Part shown: piece after piece, positions 27,256-35,929 of the stretch | Layout: each line of letters starts with the position of its first letter | How positions within the stretch are numbered: position 1 is the stretch's first letter | Source: Chitinophagaceae bacterium UBA7600 | GTDB taxonomy: Bacteria; Bacteroidota; Bacteroidia; Chitinophagales; Chitinophagaceae | Assembly: GCA_002478885.1 (NCBI GenBank) | Contig: DLKC01000016.1 | Location: 1 to 46,989 of the forward strand | DNA length: 46,989 bases | Direction: 5' to 3' | The notes under the pieces: generated by a model | What the model was told of the DNA's origin: nothing | The model's input: the letters and a program-made list of their open reading frames with translations, nothing else | Database searches by the model: none | Position numbers and translations under genes: made by a program

Positions 27256-28731
27256 TTATGGTGTTGTTTGAGATTTCGATTTTAGTTTGGCGGTAATCAG
27301 GTCGTTGTATTGCTCAAGACTCAATTTTTTTGCGATAATTTTTTTGTCGGCATCAAGCAGGTACATGGTAGGCGTTTGAATAATGTCAAATAACTGTCTG
27401 AAGTTAGGTCTGCCGGCCTTATCATCTGCCTCCCTTTCCTCTTTGGTTTGCCAGGTATGGTACCAGCCATTCAGATGATGCTCTTTAATAAATTGTTTCC
27501 AGTCGTTGAAAGTATTTTCATTGGTGTTTACTGCATATATTTTTACGCCGAGGTCTTTCCACCGGGCCTCATAAATAGAATCAAGTTTCGGTACTTCTTC
27601 GCGGCAGTGCCCGCAGGTGGGATCCCAAAAAACCAAAAATATAAAAGGCGCTTTCACGTTGTAAAGCGACACTGTGCTACCCACCGAATCTTTTAACGAT
27701 AATTGGGGCGAAGGTTCATTGATCTGGTTAGCCATTAAACTATATGCGCGGTCAAAAATATATTTTCGCTGTTTTTCATTCAGCCAGGTTGTATCGCCTT
27801 TTGAGAAATAATTTTCGAAAAGAAACAGAAACACTTTATCCTGCCCCATTATTTCGGGGTTTATATATTTATCGGTGAATTTGCCCAACAGGTATTTGTG
27901 CATCTCCTTCGCCGATCTTGAATAAAGCAGCATATAGTTTACTTCTGCAATAATTGAATCAGATTCCTGCGGCACGTAATATTTAAAGTAGTCGTCTAGT
28001 TTAGGGTCAAAGAAAGGTGTGCGCACCAGGTTGTCGTTGTTGAATTCAACGCCATCCCAGAAATGCTCTCGCATATAGCGCCATGCCGCAACCGAATCGG
28101 CTGTGCCATCAGTTTTTTTTGGCCATTCTTTCAATTCAGGGAGTTTAACAGCTTTAAAAAACGAGGCAACCATTGACTGGGGGTGAGTCTTAATTAGGTT
28201 CTCACGGTAGTCGGTCAGCTCTTTGTTTTTCGTTTTTAACTGTCCTTGTAAAGCTATAGAATCAGCACCTTTGGCTGTTTTCAGTTGCTGTTGCAACGTG
28301 TTTAACTGAGGCGCAACAGTGGTTAGAAAACCTGAATAGGCCGCGAATAGTGTGTTTTCTTCAGAACCTGTCACTTCAATGTTCTCGAGATGAGCACTGT
28401 CGGCTTTTATACTGAAGTGTTGTTTATCATCCAGCAAAATCTCAAAAAGTAAACTATGGCTTGGTGTTACAAAAAAATAAATGCCACCAGGTAATTTTTT
28501 GCTTCCTTTATAGACGGCTTCGCTCCTTTCGTTGAACCATGCGCTATCTGCCAGAATTTTGTTTTTTGCATAGTACGTGCCCAGGTAAACCCAGCAGTTT
28601 TTATAGGGTTTTAAAATGGCATTAATAACATACCCATTCTCATTCTTGACCGGGTTTTTCGGAGGATTGGATTGTGCATTTGCACAAAGGCCAGCCGTAA
28701 TAAAAAACAAAAAAGCAATTATTCGTCTCAT
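27256..28731 (-). CDS. TlpA-like thioredoxin-fold protein (DUF4369/DUF5106 architecture)
   Basis: 491 residues. Signal peptide MRRIIAFLFFITAGLCANAQ; an N-terminal beta-rich region (about 30-120) resembling DUF4369; a helical middle (about 140-330) resembling DUF5106; and a C-terminal TlpA/redoxin domain with FWDPTCGHCREEVPKLD, where C373 and C376 form the redox CxxC pair. YAVNTNEN and a cis-proline region IIQTPTMYLLD support the fold. It is likely a periplasmic thiol-disulfide reductase. Upstream gene of a two-gene unit with the PPIase, which fits a joint role in envelope protein folding. Confidence 0.9.
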   Translation of the reverse strand: MRRIIAFLFFITAGLCANAQSNPPKNPVKNENGYVINAILKPYKNCWVYLGTYYAKNKILADSAWFNERSEAVYKGSKKLPGGIYFFVTPSHSLLFEILLDDKQHFSIKADSAHLENIEVTGSEENTLFAAYSGFLTTVAPQLNTLQQQLKTAKGADSIALQGQLKTKNKELTDYRENLIKTHPQSMVASFFKAVKLPELKEWPKKTDGTADSVAAWRYMREHFWDGVEFNNDNLVRTPFFDPKLDDYFKYYVPQESDSIIAEVNYMLLYSRSAKEMHKYLLGKFTDKYINPEIMGQDKVFLFLFENYFSKGDTTWLNEKQRKYIFDRAYSLMANQINEPSPQLSLKDSVGSTVSLYNVKAPFIFLVFWDPTCGHCREEVPKLDSIYEARWKDLGVKIYAVNTNENTFNDWKQFIKEHHLNGWYHTWQTKEEREADDKAGRPNFRQLFDIIQTPTMYLLDADKKIIAKKLSLEQYNDLITAKLKSKSQTTP

Positions 28732-28831
28732 TACGTTGTTTTATTGAGCCGTAAATATATTCAAATTGAAAATTGCCGCTGTTAATCCTGTGTAAAAGAA
28801 AGCGCTTTTATAGGGGATATTAATTTTTTTT

Positions 28832-28884
28832 GAGCCCGGCTTTCCTTTAAGCGTTGAGCTTTCGTTGCGTCGCACACTTGTGCA
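28832..28884 (-). repeat. dispersed element copy 12 (class A)
   Basis: GAGCCCGGCT, 22 bases, then GTTGCGTCGCACACTTGTGC. With copy 13 it brackets the esterase gene, cores facing inward. Confidence 0.92.
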
Positions 28885-28928
28885 CTTTGTTCAGTACGCA
28901 GCAGGCATGTCGGTTCGGGTAAGTGTTT

Positions 28929-29819
28929 CTATTGATGAAAACTTTGGCCGATAAAAGCGAGCGCATCCGTAATACCGGTGCGCCAGTAAGTCCAATTGTG
29001 TTCACCATCTCTTACCCGAAACTGGTGAGGAACCTGTTTTGCCGTAAGAGCGATATGTAGAAGACAGTTACCCTCCGTTAAAAAATCATCGTCACCGCAA
29101 TCGATCCAGTAACGCACTTTTTTTAAATCATCCGCGGACTTTGTATCAACAATTTTCAGGATGGAGTTGTCGTACCAGGCCTTGTTTAACCGGTTTTTGC
29201 CTGTTAGCCCCCGACCATAAAGCTGGCCCAAAGCCCCGTCCCACCAATCGGGCTGCATTGTGCTTATTTGCTCATCATCCCACACTGCTGCACTCATGGG
29301 CGCCGCAGCCGCAAACAAATCGGGATATTTCATAGAATAGATCAAAGTGCCGTAGCCACCCATCGACAAACCCGCGATGCCCCTGTATTTTTTTTCCGCT
29401 TTTATACGGTAAGTTTTTTCAATGACCGGCATAAACTCCTTTATAAAAAAATCTTCATAGTTCTCTTTGCCATCATACGAATTAATGTACCAGCTCGAAT
29501 CTCCGTTCGGCATTACAATGATCATCGGTGGAATAGTTCCCTCCGCAATCGCTTTGTCTGCGTAACGATTGATTTCGCCAAACTGTAGCCAGCCGGTATT
29601 ATCGTCTGTATAACCATGGAGCAGGTAAACCACGGGATAACTTCTGTCGGAGTGATCATAATCCGGTGGCAGGTAAACAGTATATCTTATGTTGCGGCTA
29701 AGAATGGAACTCTTTACAGTTCGTTGTTCCAGCACTTTGCCGGCGGTTTGGGTAAAACCAGGCAAGCTGATAGCAACAAGGATAAATAACAAAAAGTGTT
29801 TAACGGCAAATCGCTTCAT
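28929..29819 (-). CDS. secreted esterase of the esterase D / feruloyl-esterase-like family
   Basis: About 296 residues. Signal peptide MKRFAVKHFLLFILVAISLP, cut near GFTQ. An alpha/beta hydrolase fold with the nucleophile elbow GLSMGGYG, oxyanion region YPVVYLLHGYTDD, and catalytic histidine in DGEHNWTYW. Related enzymes (feruloyl esterases, mycolyl/trehalose esterases) hydrolyse acyl esters on carbohydrates; the substrate is not evident. The start at 29819 is chosen because the upstream in-frame extension to 29918 is encoded by a dispersed repeat and lacks homology. Confidence 0.9.
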   Translation of the reverse strand: MKRFAVKHFLLFILVAISLPGFTQTAGKVLEQRTVKSSILSRNIRYTVYLPPDYDHSDRSYPVVYLLHGYTDDNTGWLQFGEINRYADKAIAEGTIPPMIIVMPNGDSSWYINSYDGKENYEDFFIKEFMPVIEKTYRIKAEKKYRGIAGLSMGGYGTLIYSMKYPDLFAAAAPMSAAVWDDEQISTMQPDWWDGALGQLYGRGLTGKNRLNKAWYDNSILKIVDTKSADDLKKVRYWIDCGDDDFLTEGNCLLHIALTAKQVPHQFRVRDGEHNWTYWRTGITDALAFIGQSFHQ

Positions 29820-29899
29820 TTTTTCTTTTAAAAATAGCGATGATATGCTGAATGAAAAATTCATTTTCGGGCAGCACTTTGCTGAAGCGCACTGTATAA

Positions 29900-29950
29900 G
29901 TACAAGAGTGCGACGCAACGGGGGTTTAATAGTAGTAATGCAGCCGGGTT
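29900..29950 (+). repeat. dispersed element copy 13 (class A)
   Basis: GTACAAGAGTGCGACGCAAC, 22 bases, AGCCGGGTT. Upstream bases (GCTGAAGCG...TATAA) also resemble those before copy 19. Confidence 0.93.
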
Positions 29951-30019
29951 TAAATTTTTTTATTAAAAAAAAGTGCCCGCAAAAATGCAGGCACTGTATA
30001 TGAAAGAAAGGAAAGGGCT

Positions 30020-30358
30020 TTATTGTTTTTTAGAGATTATAAGCAATTCCGTCGCCTGCACTTCGGTTGAATACCGCTTAATTCCGTCTTTATCGGTGTA
30101 GTTGCGGTTTACTAGTTTACCTTCAATCATTACTTCCAGACCTTTAGTGAAATATTTTTCAACGATGCCGGCGGCCTTATCCCAGGCTATTACATTATGC
30201 CACTGTGTTTCGGTAATGCGCTCACCTTTGGCATTTTTGTAAGTTTCGTTGGTGGCAAGATTAATACGAGCAAGCTTTTTGCCGCCATCGAGTGTTTTTA
30301 TTTCAGGTGCGCTGCCGAGATGGCCGATTAATTGTACTTTGTTTCTAAGACTGTTCAT
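30020..30358 (-). CDS. ssb: single-stranded DNA-binding protein, short form
   Basis: 112 residues with a complete OB fold: NKVQLIGHLGSAPEIKTL, INLATNETYKN, TQWHNVIAWDKAAGIVEKYF, GLEVMIEGKLVNRNYTDKDG and YSTEVQATELLII. It ends at SKKQ, so it lacks both the Gly/Pro-rich linker and the acidic tip (DDxPF type) by which housekeeping SSB recruits partner proteins. It is therefore likely a paralogue. Divergent from the Zn-ribbon gene, with a shared 171-base upstream region. Confidence 0.92.
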   Translation of the reverse strand: MNSLRNKVQLIGHLGSAPEIKTLDGGKKLARINLATNETYKNAKGERITETQWHNVIAWDKAAGIVEKYFTKGLEVMIEGKLVNRNYTDKDGIKRYSTEVQATELLIISKKQ

Positions 30359-30492
30359 GATTTTAATTTTTACTTGATTTTCAAATTTGATTGTTCAACT
30401 ATGGTGGCCGCCATTGATGGAACAAAATTGCAACCTCGTAAAAGCGAGAGTCGGTTTTTATTCGTTTAGTTCCGGTAATAAGTGTTATTAAA

Positions 30493-30504
30493 CGTTTTAA
30501 AACG
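30493..30504. promoter_or_regulatory. 12-bp perfect palindrome upstream of the Zn-ribbon gene
   Basis: CGTTTTAAAACG lies 26 bases before the ATG at 30530 in the divergent ssb region, a plausible operator. It is followed by GTATTTTG, a near match to a -7 box. Confidence 0.3.
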
Positions 30505-30529
30505 AATAATTTTTTTGTATTTTGATAAA

Positions 30530-30910
30530 ATGGAAACCTTAACCCGCCATTGTTTGGCCTGCGGCAAAACCGTGAAGGGCCGCATTGATAAAAAATTCTG
30601 CGACGACTACTGCCGCAATGTCTACAACAACAGGACTAAGAGTGACGACAACGCTCTTATAAGAGAAGTGATACAGATTTTGAAAAAGAACAGACGCATT
30701 CTTGCGGCGCTTATAGGGGAGGAAGGTATGTTGAAAATACCAAGAACTAAATTGCTAAACAGCGGCTTCCGGTTCAATTACCACACGCATATTTATACCA
30801 ACCAAAAGGGCGATAATTATTATTTCTGTTTCGAGTATGGATACCTGTTAATCGCAGGTGATTGGTGCCTTTTGGTAAAAAGAAAAGAAGAAAAAAGCCC
30901 GGCCAGTTAG
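30530..30910 (+). CDS. small Zn-ribbon protein of unknown function
   Basis: About 126 residues. The N terminus has two cysteine pairs, CLACGKTVKGRIDKKFC and DDYC, forming a likely zinc ribbon of the type seen in several Bacteroidota DUF families. A lysine/arginine-rich helix follows (NALIREVIQILKKNRRILAA), and then a beta-rich C-terminal part with aromatic residues (YNYHTHIYTNQKG-like, YYFCFEYGYLLI). The start at 30530 is just before the zinc ribbon; an upstream ATG at 30482 would overlap the palindrome and promoter-like sequence. Proximity to ssb hints at a nucleic-acid role, but that is only context. Confidence 0.75.
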   Translation: METLTRHCLACGKTVKGRIDKKFCDDYCRNVYNNRTKSDDNALIREVIQILKKNRRILAALIGEEGMLKIPRTKLLNSGFRFNYHTHIYTNQKGDNYYFCFEYGYLLIAGDWCLLVKRKEEKSPAS

Positions 30911-30939
30911 CCGGGCAGAAATTGTTGTGCGTTTTGAAG

Positions 30940-31737
30940 TTAAAATCTGCCATCGCCGTCCAGGAGATTTCCTATACCTCCCAAAATGCTACCCTCTTCT
31001 TTTCGCTGGTAAGTTCCATAGGCGAGTATTCTTCCGGCGAGCCTGCTTATGGGAAGGGTTTGTATCCACACTTTTCCGGGACCTCTTAGCGTGGCATAGA
31101 AAAGGCCTTCCCCACCGAAAAGTGTATTCTTTATGCCGCCTACAAATTGAATGTCGTAATCTATTGTTCCGGTAAATCCCACAATGCAACCAGTGTCGAT
31201 CTTTAGTAGTTCCCCCGGTTGAAGCATCCTCTCCAGCACGTGCCCGCCTGCGTGCATAAAAGCCATTCCATCGCCTTCAAGCTTTTCCATAATAAAACCT
31301 TCTCCACCAAATAAACCCGTTCCAAGCCGCCTCTGAAATTCTATACCAATGCTGACACCTTTTGCTGCACAGAGAAAAGCATCTTTCTGGCAAATAATGC
31401 GACCGCCTAAGCTGCTTAAATCGAGCGGAACAATTTTGCCGGGGTATGGTGAAGCAAAACTTACATGCTTTTTTCCCTGGTCGGCATTTGTGAAAGCTGT
31501 CATGAACAGGTTTTCTCCAACGAGCAGGCGCTTTCCGGCAGACAATAATTTACCGAGTATGCTGTTATCCTGTTGCTGGCTGCCATCGCCAAAAAGCGTT
31601 GCCATTTGTATCCCTTCATCCATCATCATAAACGCACCGGGCTCTGCAATGGCTGTTTCCCCCGGATCGAGTTCTACTTCCACATACTGCATTTCTTCAC
31701 CAAAGATGCGATAGTCTATTTCGTGATTGCGTATCAT
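30940..31737 (-). CDS. TIGR00266 / AIM24 family protein
   Basis: About 265 residues. The family is a beta-rich fold with repeated glycine turns. Seen here are YVEVELDPGETAIAEPGAFM, PGKIVPLDLSSLGGRIICQK, VGFTGTIDYDIQFVGGIKNT and GEGLFYATLRGPGKVWIQTL, all typical blocks. Eukaryotic AIM24 is mitochondrial; the bacterial role is unknown. The start at 31737 (MIRNHEIDYRIFGEEMQYVE) fits the family better than the ATG at 31776. Confidence 0.9.
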   Translation of the reverse strand: MIRNHEIDYRIFGEEMQYVEVELDPGETAIAEPGAFMMMDEGIQMATLFGDGSQQQDNSILGKLLSAGKRLLVGENLFMTAFTNADQGKKHVSFASPYPGKIVPLDLSSLGGRIICQKDAFLCAAKGVSIGIEFQRRLGTGLFGGEGFIMEKLEGDGMAFMHAGGHVLERMLQPGELLKIDTGCIVGFTGTIDYDIQFVGGIKNTLFGGEGLFYATLRGPGKVWIQTLPISRLAGRILAYGTYQRKEEGSILGGIGNLLDGDGRF

Positions 31738-31846
31738 AAAAACTGTTTTAAAGTTAAGTAATACAAATAAATTCAATAATCCGTTCCCGGTTACCGGTCA
31801 TTATATGAAAGGTAGCTGTTTTCTGTAAACGCAAATTAATGTGCCG

Positions 31847-31880
31847 TTGTAAAGGCAAATGCCTGTAATAACTATTTTTG
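31847..31880 (+). promoter_or_regulatory. candidate promoter of the CBS/DUF21 gene
   Basis: TTG at 31847-31849 and TATTTTTG at 31873-31880 are 23 bases apart, at the upper limit of the Bacteroidota spacing. The start codon is 29 bases further on. Confidence 0.45.
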
Positions 31881-31909
31881 AGGTCAATTGTTTTAGCTAT
31901 TTTCGAACT

Positions 31910-33172
31910 ATGAGTGATGTGTACTTTCTTATTGCCGGAATAATTCTTATGCTGCTTTTCGTGGCTTTTTTCTCAGGCATTGAGATAGCGTTTATCAATG
32001 CCAACAGGCTTGGCATAGAGCTAAAGAAAAAGCAGGGAAAGTTAAGTGGAATCATCATGTCGAGGTTTATGGAGCAACCCTCACGCTTTGTGGGCATTTG
32101 CCTAATAGGCCTCAACATATTTATGGTGCTTTATGGCTTGCTGTTTAGCGAACTGATGAGAAGTTTTATTTGGGACCCATCAAAAATAAGCAGCCCTTAC
32201 CTGAAACTTGCGCTTAACACTGTCTCTTCCACTATTGTGGTATTGCTTTTTGGAGAGTTTTTACCAAAGGCTATCTTCAGGGTAAAAAGCGATTCTTTGC
32301 TTAGTTTTTTTGCCCCGCTCAGCAGTATTTTTTACCAGTTGCTCACACCAATCGCTACTCTTTTCGTCAATTTCTCTGAAAGTATTCTAAAATATCTTTT
32401 TAATGTTCGTATAAAAACTTCTGAAGAATATTTTTCAATGGTTGACCTGGAACACTTTCTTCAGCAAACGAACGAGCAGGATGAAAGCAACCCGGACCTT
32501 AACCGCGAACTGTTGCAAAATGCCCTATCGCTGCCTTCCATAAAAATAAGGCAGTGTTTAGTTCCGCGAACTGAAATAGAAGCCGTGGAGTTAAAAATGC
32601 CAATGACAGAGGTTCGTAAAAGGTTTGAAGAAACGAAATTGAGCAAGCTAATCGTTTTTGAAGGCAACATAGACAATATTGTTGGGTACGCTCATCAACT
32701 CGATCTGTTTAAGAAACCTGTAAGTCTTAACTCAATTCTCCTGCCTATTTCGGTGATACCCGAAAGTATGAACGCGACAGACCTGATTAATAAATTTTCA
32801 AAAGAACACAAGACCATTGCCTGGGTGGTGGATGAGTTCGGCGGCACGGCTGGCATTATTACGATGGAAGATTTACTGGAAGAAATTTTCGGCGATATCC
32901 AGGACGAATATGATACCGAAGAATTTATCGAAAAGCAACTCGCCGACAACGAATTTATTTTTTCTGGTCGTCTTGAACTTGATTATATCGCCGAAAAGTA
33001 TAACCTCGAATTCCCCGAGCATGGCTCAGAAACACTTTCGGGTTACATCATTACCGAACACGAGACTATTCCACGCCCGAAAGAGCGAATTATCCTCAAC
33101 AAATATGAGTTCGACATTATTAACGTAAGTGATACCCGCATAGAAATGGTTAAACTTAAGGTGCTTCTTTAG
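31910..33172 (+). CDS. HlyC/CorC (CNNM-type) membrane protein with CBS pair
   Basis: About 420 residues. An N-terminal DUF21/CNNM membrane domain (to about 190) with an early helix VYFLIAGIILMLLFVAFFSG, then two CBS domains (about 200-325, including RQCLVPRTEIEAVELKMPM and AWVVDEFGGTAGIITMEDLL), and a C-terminal CorC_HlyC domain with GRLELDYIAEKYNLEF. The family includes magnesium/cobalt transporters and the gliding protein GldE. GldE is a possibility in this phylum, but its usual gldD neighbour is absent. The start at 31910 matches the onset of the membrane domain; the upstream ATG at 31859 precedes the promoter-like box. Confidence 0.9.
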   Translation: MSDVYFLIAGIILMLLFVAFFSGIEIAFINANRLGIELKKKQGKLSGIIMSRFMEQPSRFVGICLIGLNIFMVLYGLLFSELMRSFIWDPSKISSPYLKLALNTVSSTIVVLLFGEFLPKAIFRVKSDSLLSFFAPLSSIFYQLLTPIATLFVNFSESILKYLFNVRIKTSEEYFSMVDLEHFLQQTNEQDESNPDLNRELLQNALSLPSIKIRQCLVPRTEIEAVELKMPMTEVRKRFEETKLSKLIVFEGNIDNIVGYAHQLDLFKKPVSLNSILLPISVIPESMNATDLINKFSKEHKTIAWVVDEFGGTAGIITMEDLLEEIFGDIQDEYDTEEFIEKQLADNEFIFSGRLELDYIAEKYNLEFPEHGSETLSGYIITEHETIPRPKERIILNKYEFDIINVSDTRIEMVKLKVLL

Positions 33173-33206
33173 GTGACATCTCCAAAGTTTTTCAGTAGCT
33201 TTTTTT

Positions 33207-33256
33207 GCCCGGCGGCAGAACAAATATTTCTCTTTCGTTGCGTCGCACTCTTGTAC
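33207..33256 (-). repeat. dispersed element copy 14 (class A)
   Basis: GCCCGGCG, about 22 bases, then a perfect GTTGCGTCGCACTCTTGTAC. Confidence 0.92.
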
Positions 33257-33352
33257 AGCAGAACCAACCGTCAGCTTTTTCATGCAAATTGCAACAGCAT
33301 TTTTAGGCAATTTTGGGGTTGTAACCGGTGGCTTGCCGCTTACAGCTCAAAA

Positions 33353-33402
33353 GCACAAGTGAGTGACACAACCAGTGATGATAGTAGCAATGCAGCTGGT
33401 AC
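33353..33402 (+). repeat. dispersed element copy 15 (class B)
   Basis: GCACAAGTGAGTGACACAAC, 21 bases, AGCTGGT. This class B copy is paired with a class A copy. Confidence 0.85.
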
Positions 33403-33442
33403 TTTAAAGCCTTTCGTACCCCTTTAAAAATAAAAGATGGCA

Positions 33443-33469
33443 TTGCCTGCACAGCATATTTTATATTTG
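33443..33469 (+). promoter_or_regulatory. candidate pheT promoter
   Basis: TTG at 33443-33445 and TATATTTG (a TAnnTTTG match) at 33462-33469, spacing 16, 22 bases before the pheT start. Confidence 0.5.
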
Positions 33470-33491
33470 CATCCTGTTTAAAAATGCATAA

Positions 33492-35918
33492 ATGACAATT
33501 TCTTATAACTGGCTTAATGAATACCTTCCAGAGGTTGTTGAACCGGAAAGGTTATCGAAAATTCTAACATCGGTAGGGCTTGAAGTGGAAAGCCTCGAAC
33601 ACTACGAAAACCTGAAAGGAGGTTTAAAAGGTTTGGTGGTTGGTGAAGTGCTTGAATGCGAACAACACCCGAACGCTGATAAACTTAAAATAACAAAAGT
33701 CGATATTGCAAATGGCGAAGTGTTACAAATAGTTTGTGGCGCATCGAATGTGGCGATAAAGCAGAAGGTGATTGTGGCAACCGTGGGAAGTACAATTTAT
33801 CCATTCACCGGCGACCCTATATTAATAAAGGCGGCAAAGATACGAGGCACCGAAAGCAATGGTATGATTTGCGCCGAAGATGAAATTGGTTTAAGCAACG
33901 ACCACGGCGGCATAATAGTACTGCCTGGTGAAACAAAAACGGGGACCCCGGCCGCAGAAGTTTATAAAATATATAGCGACTGGGTGTACGAGATTGGTTT
34001 AACGCCTAACCGGATGGATGCGATGAGCCACCTTGGTGTGGCCAAAGATGTTTGTGCTTATCTATCGCACCACACACGTAAAAGGGCAAGGCCAAAACAT
34101 CCCAACAGTAGTAGTTTTAAGGTAAAAGAAAGTAGCGATGCTATAACTGTTTTAATTGAAAATAAAGAAGCCTGCAGGCGCTATTGCGGGGTCAGCATAC
34201 GCGGCATTGTGGTGAAGGAATCTCCGGAATGGCTTCAAAACAGGTTAAAGGCGATTTCAGTTAGGCCGGTCAACAATGTCGTTGACATTACTAATTTTAT
34301 TTTGCACGAAACCGGTCAGCCACTGCACGCATTCGATGAAAATGAGATAAAAGGGAAAAAGATAATAGTCAGAAATTTACCCGGTGGAACCGTCTTTAAG
34401 ACACTAGACGACAAAGACAGAATTTTAACGGCTGAGGACCTGATGATCTGTAATGAAGAACAAGGTATGTGCATAGCGGGTATTTTCGGTGGAATAAAAA
34501 GCGGAATAAAAGAGCATACCACAAGTGTATTTTTGGAGAGCGCATGGTTTAATCCGGTAGCAATCCGAAGGTCGTCTCTGCATCACGGCCTGCGGACAGA
34601 TGCAGCAACGCGGTTTGAAAAGAATGTAGATATTTCTAACTGTCTTGCCGTGTTAAAACGTGCTGCACTGATGATTAAGGAAATTGCCGGCGGTGAAATA
34701 ACAGGAGAAATTGTTGACGTGTACCCGGCTCCAAAGGAAAAAATAAAAGTGGCACTCAAAAATCATTACTTGAAGAAATTGAGTGGCAAAAATTATCATC
34801 CTGATTCTGTCAAAAACATATTGGAAAGTCTCGATTTTGAAATAATAAGAGACGGCATAGATGAATTATTGGTAGCGGTGCCTTTCAGCAATGCAGACAT
34901 TTCGCTGCCGGCCGATATTGTGGAGGAGATTATAAGGATTGACGGTATCGACAATATTGAAATCCCTTCAAGCGTTACCTTAAGTCCCGCGGTTGAAGAG
35001 CTTATTGACAAAGAAAAGCTTAGGGAGAAAATAGCTGAATTTCTTGTTGGCAACGGCTTCAATGAAATCCTCACTAACTCTATTACCAATTCAGCATACT
35101 ATGACGAAGAAGTTTTGACTAGATCCGTTAAAATGATGAACAATTTAAGTGCAGAGCTTAATACCTTACGGCCTTCCATGCTGGAAACAGCGCTGGAAAG
35201 TATTGGTTATAATATTAACCGGCGTAGTTTGAATCTTAGTTTTTTTGAGTTCGGGAAAACTTATGCAGTAAGTGGCACAAATCAATACCAGGAAAAGGAA
35301 CACATTAGTCTCTTAATAACCGGCGATGACAAAACCGGTGGCTGGCGCGCAAAGGCGAGAGCTCTTGATTTTTATTCTCTAAAAGGATTGGCAGCCCCTG
35401 TTTTAGCACTGGCGGGTATCACCGATTTTCAAATTAAAGAAGCAGTAAATGAAGAGAATGCAATAAGGCATGACATTTATTACAAGAACACGCTATTAGG
35501 TTCGATGCAAAATATACGCCCCAAATATTTACAACGATTTGACATTAAGCAGCCGGTATTTTTTATGGATTTGGATTTTTCAGCAATCCTTAAATTACAG
35601 GATAAAAATGTAGTCAGTTATAAAGAAATTTCTAAATTCCCTGTTGTTGACAGAGATCTGGCCGTGATCGTTGACCAAACAGTTGCTTACGGAAACGTAG
35701 AACACGTAATAAGAAAAATCAATCTCCCCAAGTTACTGGAAATAAAATTATTTGATGTTTTTGAGAGTGAGAAACTGGGAACTGGCAAAAAGTCGATGGC
35801 GGTAAATTTGGTTTTCGGTGACGACGAAAAAACGCTCACCGACAAGGAAACTGACGGCATGATGCAAAAAATTATTGCCATGCTTGAAAAAGAATTAAAT
35901 GCTGACATCAGAAAATAA
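33492..35918 (+). CDS. pheT: phenylalanine--tRNA ligase beta subunit
   Basis: 808 residues, normal for the bacterial beta subunit. Order of parts: the N-terminal B1 domain MTISYNWLNEYLP; a tRNA-binding OB/EMAP-like domain (about 40-150) with LVVGEVLECEQHPNADKLKI; B3/B4 domains with RPVNNVVDITNFILHETGQP and ESAWFNPVAIRRSSLHHGLR; B5 with a DNA-binding-like fold; a pseudo-catalytic core; and the C-terminal ferredoxin-fold anticodon-binding domain (SKFPVVDRDLAVIVD). The alpha subunit gene is not in the window. Twelve bases before the small coiled-coil gene. Confidence 0.96.
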   Translation: MTISYNWLNEYLPEVVEPERLSKILTSVGLEVESLEHYENLKGGLKGLVVGEVLECEQHPNADKLKITKVDIANGEVLQIVCGASNVAIKQKVIVATVGSTIYPFTGDPILIKAAKIRGTESNGMICAEDEIGLSNDHGGIIVLPGETKTGTPAAEVYKIYSDWVYEIGLTPNRMDAMSHLGVAKDVCAYLSHHTRKRARPKHPNSSSFKVKESSDAITVLIENKEACRRYCGVSIRGIVVKESPEWLQNRLKAISVRPVNNVVDITNFILHETGQPLHAFDENEIKGKKIIVRNLPGGTVFKTLDDKDRILTAEDLMICNEEQGMCIAGIFGGIKSGIKEHTTSVFLESAWFNPVAIRRSSLHHGLRTDAATRFEKNVDISNCLAVLKRAALMIKEIAGGEITGEIVDVYPAPKEKIKVALKNHYLKKLSGKNYHPDSVKNILESLDFEIIRDGIDELLVAVPFSNADISLPADIVEEIIRIDGIDNIEIPSSVTLSPAVEELIDKEKLREKIAEFLVGNGFNEILTNSITNSAYYDEEVLTRSVKMMNNLSAELNTLRPSMLETALESIGYNINRRSLNLSFFEFGKTYAVSGTNQYQEKEHISLLITGDDKTGGWRAKARALDFYSLKGLAAPVLALAGITDFQIKEAVNEENAIRHDIYYKNTLLGSMQNIRPKYLQRFDIKQPVFFMDLDFSAILKLQDKNVVSYKEISKFPVVDRDLAVIVDQTVAYGNVEHVIRKINLPKLLEIKLFDVFESEKLGTGKKSMAVNLVFGDDEKTLTDKETDGMMQKIIAMLEKELNADIRK

Positions 35919-35929
35919 AGCATCAACTT

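Larger units (their letters stand above)
33173..33491. other. intergenic stretch with a divergent repeat pair
   Basis: Contains copies 14 (class A) and 15 (class B), 96 bases apart core to core, and the pheT promoter candidate. No gene is seen. Confidence 0.65.
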
